DNA from: Artemia franciscana | Lineage: Eukaryota > Arthropoda > Branchiopoda > Anostraca > Artemiidae | Length of the DNA stretch: 64,000 nucleotides | Assembly: GCF_032884065.1 (NCBI RefSeq) | Contig: NW_027062662.1 | Coordinates: 1,976,552 to 2,040,551, forward strand | Direction of reading: 5' to 3' | Part shown: piece by piece, positions 57,657 through 64,000 of the stretch | Layout of the letters: each line of letters opens with the position of its first letter | Position numbering within the stretch: position 1 is the stretch's first letter | Notes under the pieces: model-generated | Seen by the model: the letters and a program-made list of their open reading frames with translations, nothing else | What the model was told of the DNA's origin: nothing | The model's database searches: none | Translations under genes and position numbers: made by a program

Positions 57657-60600
57657 GTAGGTATATAAAACAGATTTCCGTTCCCAATTTGCATCTTTGT
57701 TTTTCAGTTTTTTGTTGCCAGTTTGGGTCCTATTATAATTTTAATGTACAAAACGTACATAGAATTGACAAGATTTAAAGCTTGTGGGTAAATTATAGGT
57801 GTGAGCTGAAAGGCTATGGAATGCACCATCGCTATGAAATAAGTTGTGATAGTTTCTTTGTCAGTTTGGAAAAGCTTCTTTCCTTCCCAATTCTTCAATA
57901 GAGGGAAACGCTGGAAGTTATGATGCTTTGATTCAGGTATGGAACAAGTTCCAAAGCTGCCAGTAGCAGAATTCCAAAAGCTGCCGACACCTTAGCAGCA
58001 TAACTTGTGGTTTGGCCGCTTTTCTTTGAACAAAAAAGTTTTTTACATGTAAAAATGGGTCTAGACAAAATCTGCCAACAAATTTGAAAACTACCTATTA
58101 GCATTGCTACTTTGCCACCCTACTTTTTGCAAGGTGGTTTGGGTTCAATATAATATAGCCTACTCAAAATAAACCATCAACTGCAACATTGGTCATTACA
58201 GAATTACCATCAAAAAGCCCACAAATTTAAACAAATGCTCAACATCCGCAAGGCTATGGCCGGGGGCGTTGTGGGGGGGGGGGGTAGATGCCCCCCAAGA
58301 ACATGGAGAAAAAATTATTATTTATCCCATGCCCCTTGACTATCTGGATATGGACCTCTCTTGGCTCCCCCCCCCACCACCAATAAAAATACTGAAGATT
58401 TGCCCCTGGTTTTGGCTTTTTTTTTTGGTGGGGGAGGGGCTAAAATCGTTTGTAGCTTCCGTAATTTATGTTGCTTGGAACAACAATTGCTGCTGTTTCT
58501 ATTGTGAAAACTACCAAACCTATAAAGAGTTATTAAGAATAAAAAGGCATGCTGATTTTCAGAATCGTTCTGGTACGTGACTATGTCCATCCTCACCGTA
58601 CTTGTGTAACCTAATGTGCATCAAATAGTTCTAACTAAATGTCAAATGACTTCTATTTTTCGAGTAACTTTCATGGGTTTTAGGGGTAATGGTTCTAAAA
58701 TTGGGAGAAGCTTGACGAAACTATTCCAAATCACTTTAATTCATTGGTTGTGATATTTTGTAAAGAGGTTATTGTTTCAAAAGGTTTGTTATTCAAACTT
58801 TTCTTTGAACCAAAAGGACCTCGTTGTCAGGAAATCCTTGAAAAAACGCTTCGCAATGTATTTACATCCAGATATGTGTCAAATGTATACTCAAGGTTGG
58901 TCTCTCTCATACCTGATAAAGATTTCGAATAGGAAACATCTTCGGAAATTGTACGAATTGAGTACTACTACAAAAACTCGTTTGTATTTATATTTTTTTA
59001 TATTTTTTTTTCTGGGAAATCAAACTAAAAGCAGTGTAATTAACAATGACCGCAAGGTAAAAAAAAAAGAATTTAGTAGGAAGAAACGCACTCAACCACA
59101 ACAGGGTCGGTTGACTTCAAGGTGATAAAGTTTAGCTGATAGGTGACAAATTTCTGGCAGTAAAATTTCTTAAGGTAAATGAAAACATTATGCTTACATA
59201 CGTGAGAATTTGCTTTGGGGAGAAGATTCGAAAAATAGGAATATCCACAGTAGCTAAATTAAAATTATGGGAAATTGTATTCCATATATATGATTCGTCC
59301 TAGCTCATAGGTTACCTCTGATCTGTGACAAGATATTAAGTAGGCATGCAATTTTTTCCATCCTTTAAATCAGGCGTATACACAGGAAGGGGGGTGGAGG
59401 TTTGCTGCTTGTTCTCCCCACCTGAATCCAATATATTATGGTTTCCTTTATAAGTTCCTATCATTTCCACGTAAGTTTTCTGTCAATTTTTTTCTGTCCC
59501 TCTCCCCCCAATCCTCCCTTAAGTCAAATCTACCCTCCCCCGCAGACTTTACCACTTCAGTACAGTTTTTTTCTGTGTCGCCCTTTTATTTTTAGTGTTA
59601 TTTCAAATGGAATTTTATTAAAAATGGGGGTTGTTTCGAGAGGAACAAGAAGATTTACATGTTTTGTTCCTGATTGCGATATCAAATTTTTATCCACTAC
59701 AGCTAATATAGTCAATTCAAAGAGGGTCAAAAATATTCCACCATTTCAAAAATTGTCCAGATTTTTTTCCACATTTTGTTTTTTACTAGTGCTACACTTA
59801 CAACGTCTAGACGCCTGGCAATGTAAAAAATGTACAAGTGACGTTGCCTGTAGCAATGAAGAGAGATCTGTACACAGTGCTTAATGAGAATTTTTCTAGC
59901 AGCTCTTACTACTACTTAACAACCCCTTACATCACCAAGCCATATACACAGCTGCGCATGCCCCCTATCCATCTAAATCTTTTCAAAAGCGTCACCCTTT
60001 GTCTTCTCCCATGTACTTCCAATTTTCTTTAGGTCCTTCCTTATTACTTCTCCATCCCATTTGGGGGCGATAAGCTTTTCGTTTGGCCTCGAATAGATGG
60101 CTGTAAATCTCAGTGTGTGTGACTCTGTCATCCTTAATCTGCAAAGAGTTTCCTAGCCATCTTAACCTTTCTTTCATTATAGCCTTAGAAAGTGTGATTG
60201 ACCCATATTTTTCGTACATCTTACTGTTTGATAGACAGTCAGTCAAATGAGCACCTACTACTATTCTTGGCGATTCCTTTGGAAAACTATAAACAAGTCT
60301 TCTTCAGACTCTTGAAACTATATACAAGTCTTCTTTAGACTCTTGAAACACCCATGCTTCAGAGCCATGCTCGGCCACAGTACTGACCATGGCTTCCAAC
60401 ATTCTAATCTTAACTCGAAGCAGACTTTCATAATTAACTTGCTCTACCTTGGTTTTTGATCTCCAGCCTTTGTCGTATAACAAGATATTCTCTGTCCTTT
60501 TTTTCTTATCTTTATATACTATTTGCTTTCAATTAATGGCTTATTCTGAAAGTCTTCTTCAGACTCTTGAAACTATAAACAAGTCTTCTTCAGACTCTTG

Positions 60601-61693
60601 AAACACCCATGCTTCAGAGCCATGCTCGGCCATAGTACTGACCATGGCTTCCAATATTCTAATCTTAACTCGAAGCAGACTTCGAGTCTTGCCCTTAGTC
60701 ATAATTAACTTGCTCTACCTTGGTTTTTGATCTCCAGCCTTTGTCGTATAACAAGAAATTCTCTGTCCCTTTTTTCTTTTCTTTTTATACTATTTGCTTT
60801 CAATTAATGGCTTATTCTGAAAGTCTTCTTCAGACTCTTGAAACTATAAACAAGTCTTCTTCAGACTCTTGAAACACCCATGCTTCAGAGCCATGCTCGG
60901 CCATAGTACTGACCATGGCTTCCAATATTCTAATCTTAACTCGAAGCAGACTTCGAGTCTTTCCCTTAATCATAATAAACTTGCTCTACCCTGGTTTTTG
61001 ATCACCAGCCTTTGTCGTATAACAAGATATTCTCTGTCCTTTTTTCTTTTCTTTTTATACTATATTTTTTCAATTTCTGGCTCATGTAAATTGTGCTCCC
61101 TTTGCAGAAACTGACGAAGCGAAAACGTTGTTTTTTCAACAATATGGCATCTGTTTCAAACACCTAAATTACACTATGTAGTCTTGCCTTTAAGTTAATT
61201 ATTTATCAGAGAAAAACTTCTCGTTATGTCTGCTGTACACATTTGGTTTTTTGTTAGTAAGAAAAGAAAAGCAATTAACATGATATACTAAGTTCTCATT
61301 TTGTTGCTTTCTCCCAATTTTCTCTTCTTTATTTGTCCTTTTGTTTTTTCTTGCTTTCATTCACAAATCAACATCTTTAATTCTTTGCCGAAATTCCCCC
61401 CAAGAAAACTGAGCAGAATAAGTGAATCACGGAACTAAAATAATTATCACTTGAACTTTCTCCTTAATACTTTGGATATTTCTGTATTTCTAGAATAGCT
61501 ACCTCTACCAACAGAAGGGTAGAGGGTAACTCATTCCATTTATTACTGGATAAAAGATAAATATCAATTTTAGATGCAATCAGTTGTCTAAAGACTATGT
61601 ACATGCTTTTTTTTCTGTGTTGCGTGATGGGGTAGGAATTTGGCTGCACCAGAATATACGCCATCCATTCTAGTCTGTTATTGTTCCTTTAAG
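57657..61693 (+). other. CCT6: CCT6 intron 3 (4.0 kb)
   Basis: Phase-0 intron from GTAGGT to TTTAAG. Contains an RTE LINE tail with tandem repeats (59985-61075). 57657-59980 has G- and C-runs near 58275 and 58365 but no exon or repeat I recognise; open frames around 58744-59125 and 59438-59884 show no domain. 61080-61693 is featureless. Confidence 0.9.
59985..61075 (-). mobile_element. RTE-type LINE 3' fragment with triplicated module
   Basis: Minus-strand C-terminal part of an RTE ORF2: TDCLSNSKMYEKYGSITLSK, AIMKERLRWLGNSLQIKDD, AKRKAYRPQMGW (60246-59992). Just upstream the segment KIRILEAMVSTMAEHGSEAW is present three times because a 255-271-bp unit is tandemly triplicated (CCCATGCTTCAGAGCC at 60351, 60606 and 60877). 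The copies differ by few bases. Same broad family as the LINE at 8760-11395. Confidence 0.8.
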
Positions 61694-61908
61694 GTATGTG
61701 TTGATGCAGTTCTTGCTATCAAAGAAGTAGATAAGCCAATTGACTTGCATATGATTGAGATAATGGAAATGCAACACAGAACTGAGCTGGATACTCAATT
61801 AGTTCGTGGATTGGTTCTAGATCATGGAGCTAGGCATCCAGATATGCCAAAGCGTGTGGAAAATGCATATATCCTCACCTGTAATGTGTCACTTGAATAT
61901 GAAAAAAC
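61694..61908 (+). CDS. CCT6: CCT6, coding exon 4
   Basis: Fourth coding exon: [71 protein letters not shown] and the first two bases of a Thr codon. [17 protein letters not shown] marks the start of the apical, substrate-binding domain. Acceptor TTTAAG at 61693, donor GTGAGT after AC at 61908. With exons 1-3 this gives about 241 residues of a protein usually near 530. The remaining exons (expected to open EVNSGFFYK) are not in the window, so the gene is cut by its right edge. Confidence 0.95.
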
Positions 61909-62580
61909 GTGAGTTTTTATTTGTTTTCACCTATATTAGGCTGAATTAAACTTTACTCAAAAAACCCTTGTTTTGGCCACCACATTTCTAGGGTCCTAAT
62001 TCCCTGGAGATAATACACACTTCTATTGTGCCAGAGTTTACTAAAAGGTACCAGAGTAAACCAGGTGTACAGAGTTCTCCAGTTTAGTGCACTAGGGTAC
62101 ATTCAGGCAGTGTTTTTGGATATCCCCCACCCCCAATTCTTCTCAATTCTAAAACCCAGGAATTTCATAAAATATCACAAAATCTTTTCCGATTGACTGG
62201 GGCTAGGGGCTGTGGGCCCTCTTTCCTGTAGAAGTATAATCGGACACCCATTATTTGTTCTTGACATCTTTGACAAATTGCCTGTTTTCTAAATTGACTG
62301 AATGTTTGTATTTTGAATATTTGTATACTGCAAACTGTAATTTGGTAATGAGTATACATATTATTTTTTAGAATAAGTTTTGTCATTTATTGTTCATTTT
62401 TGCTGACCAGAATCCTAAATACTACGGAAAAAATTAGTAAATTCCTTCTAGTAAGAGTCCATTTTGGTTTTCGATGCAAGAAGTGCTAGAAAATCGCAAA
62501 TACATTTATTCGAAAATACATTTGTTAAAAATATTTAGTACAAAATATAGATAATATACAGTATATAATTAACAAACAAA
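61909..62580. other. CCT6: CCT6 intron 4 (start), nothing recognised
   Basis: Non-coding sequence after the GTGAGT donor. No exon that continues CCT6 is visible up to the window end. Confidence 0.6.
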
Positions 62581-62584
62581 TACA

Positions 62585-63166
62585 ACGTAGAGACAATAGG
62601 GAAAATTTTTTCAAGACAATGGAAATGTTACAACCCGCCTGTGCCGGGGGCACAGGCGGGATATATAAATGACGACCGGGACACAGGGATTGTTCGAATA
62701 GAAATTACAGACCGGGACCCAGGGAATATAAATGACGACCGGGACACTCAAAGAGAAATTACAAACTGGGACACCGGGACACAAATGACGACCGGGACAC
62801 AGGGAATATAAATGACGACCGGGACACATCATTAAAATAATGAGGTATAGATCTGAATACGGATTGTTTTTCCCATGGACAATTATATGTTTCATTTTCA
62901 AGAGTCAGTAAACCTGACAATCTATTTATATGCATAGACAATGGGACAGCGAAGAATGTTGTATATTCGCATGTTTTACGTAGTTAAAAACATATATATA
63001 TATATCTATCTCTGTTCACAGGTGGGACACAGGGACACAACTACAATGGTGCGTAACTAATATGGCGCGTAACGACTTACGCGCGCGGGGGGGGGGGGCT
63101 TGGAGGGCGCGAAGCGCCCCACAAACTAGGTGTTGGGGTGGCGTGAAGCGCCACCCCAACAGCTAG
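62585..63166 (+). mobile_element. Helitron-like non-autonomous element (3' end seen)
   Basis: The right end has the Helitron signature: a 12-bp perfect hairpin GTTGGGGTGGCG/CGCCACCCCAAC (63132-63160, 5-base loop), AG, then CTAG at 63163-63166 followed by T. Upstream, GGGCGCGAAGCGCCC is a second subterminal hairpin. The left part (62640-62830) is a repetitive block in which AAATGACGACCGGGACAC recurs four times and GCCTGTGCCGGGGGCACAGG forms another palindrome. The exact 5' end (expected TC) is not clear. At 62585-62625 the sequence matches the dispersed repeat at 22457 and 41825, apparently cut by this element. Confidence 0.55.
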
Positions 63167-63189
63167 TATATATATATATATTTATATAT

Positions 63190-64000
63190 AAACGAAAGGA
63201 AACGAAATACGAATCAATAACCCAGACGGTAGTCTGATAAAAGCCTCGGAAGTCAACAAATACTTTACTCAGATTTGCACTACCCACCCAACCGTAAGTG
63301 ATGAACAAATGTGTGACATCATTAACAGCAATAGTTCTGATGAAATTGTAGAGGTGTCAGAAATGGCAGTTCACTATGCAATTGGACGACTACGTAACAA
63401 CTGTGCCTCATACCCAGGTGAAATTACTGAAAGAGTACTCACCTTTCTTAGCCAAGCCTATTGCATCAGTGATAAACCAATGTTTCTCAGAACAATCATT
63501 TTCGAAGATGTGGAAAGCTGCATATGTCCGTGTTATACCGAAAGTCAAGACACCCGAGTCCTGCGACCAACTGAGACCAATATCGATAACTCCTAACTTA
63601 GCAAAAGTAGCTGAGGGTTTTATCTACCGTTTAGAACCAATAGAACTACCAATTTAGAACAAATTGCACCTGCAATCGATCCGTACCAATATGGTTGCAT
63701 ACGAGGCAGTAGCACCTCAATATATCTAGTGCGAATGTATCACTTAATCGTCCAGTGGTTGGACACTTCTAATAGGACTGTCGACTTATTTCTGGCGGAC
63801 TACCGAAAAGCATTCGACCTTATCAAACAAATGACTGCATTAACTAATCTGAAAGAAATGGGAGCTAAAACACAAATACTACTATTAGTAAGAGAATTTT
63901 TACAAGGGAGACGGCAATCAGTTTACCCTTTGTTTGCAGAAGATACCTGCTCTGAGTGGTCAGAATTAACCTGTGGATGCCCCCAAGGAACGAAATTAGC
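63190..64000 (+). mobile_element. LINE reverse transcriptase fragment, runs off the window
   Basis: Plus-strand non-LTR reverse transcriptase, 5' truncated. Reading starts near 63195 (NEIRINNPDGSLIKASEVNK, YFTQICTTHPTVS). It continues, with frame changes near 63370-63400 and 63650, through SYPGEI, PFLAKPIASVINQCFSEQSF, MWKAAYVRVIPKVKTPESCD, LRPISITPNLAKVAEGFIY, DPYQYGCIRGSSTS, VDLFLADYRKAFDLI and LTCGCPQGTKLA. The catalytic YADD block would lie beyond 64000. Clade not settled. It begins directly after the TA run next to the Helitron-like end. Confidence 0.75.

Noticed and set aside
58744-59125. Two overlapping open frames of 62 and 117 codons in CCT6 intron 3
   Set aside because: One ends in a low-complexity Phe-rich stretch; neither resembles a known family or a CCT6 exon.
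59438-59884. 148-codon open frame
   Set aside because: Low-complexity Pro/Ser start, no domain; lies in the CCT6 intron with no splice support.

Overview
This is an AT-rich, intron- and repeat-dominated window of an animal nuclear genome. The two host genes I can recognise both encode arthropod-like proteins. The repeat mix (RTE-, CR1/L2- and I-like LINEs, a Penelope-like element, a Ty3-type element, a decayed Polinton, long AT microsatellites) fits a crustacean or other arthropod with a large genome. A branchiopod such as brine shrimp is my guess, not something the sequence proves.

Host genes. UBOX5/RNF37 (U-box ubiquitin ligase) runs on the minus strand from an N-terminal exon at 36236-36583 to a terminal U-box exon at 19933-20667. 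CCT6 (zeta subunit of the TRiC/CCT chaperonin) runs on the plus strand from 36881 and leaves the window after its fourth coding exon at 61908. The two start codons lie 297 bp apart, head to head, so 36584-36880 is a probable shared promoter. About 42 kb of the window (19.9-61.9 kb) belongs to these two genes, nearly all of it intron filled with mobile elements.

Layout. 1-6.05 kb: a badly decayed Polinton. 6.2-7.9 kb: copy A of a palindrome-ended repeat family (called PAL here). 8.0-8.76 kb: two tRNA-like relics and a possible second Polinton scrap. 8.76-11.4 kb: RTE-type LINE, minus strand. 11.37-14.61 kb: minisatellite of about 38 copies of an 84-bp unit. 14.6-19.9 kb: intergenic, no gene recognised. 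19.9-36.6 kb: UBOX5, its intron(s) holding PAL copies B and C, a nearly whole Penelope-like element, LINE scraps and a foldback element. 36.9-61.9 kb: CCT6. Intron 1 (11.8 kb) holds two LINE pieces in head-to-head orientation, a second foldback element, an LTR retrotransposon inserted in an AT microsatellite, and an inverted PAL copy with a smaller element inside it. Intron 2 (8.5 kb) holds a 5.5-kb I-like LINE and a tRNA-derived SINE. Intron 3 holds an RTE tail with a triplicated module. 62.6-63.2 kb: Helitron-like sequence. 63.2-64 kb: another LINE reverse transcriptase running off the end.

The most unusual structure is the PAL family. Each copy has a long terminal hairpin whose two arms match each other better than they match other copies, and one internal site that is repeatedly occupied by different simple repeats. 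A dispersed small motif that looks like a hammerhead-ribozyme core with covarying stems is the other item most worth testing.
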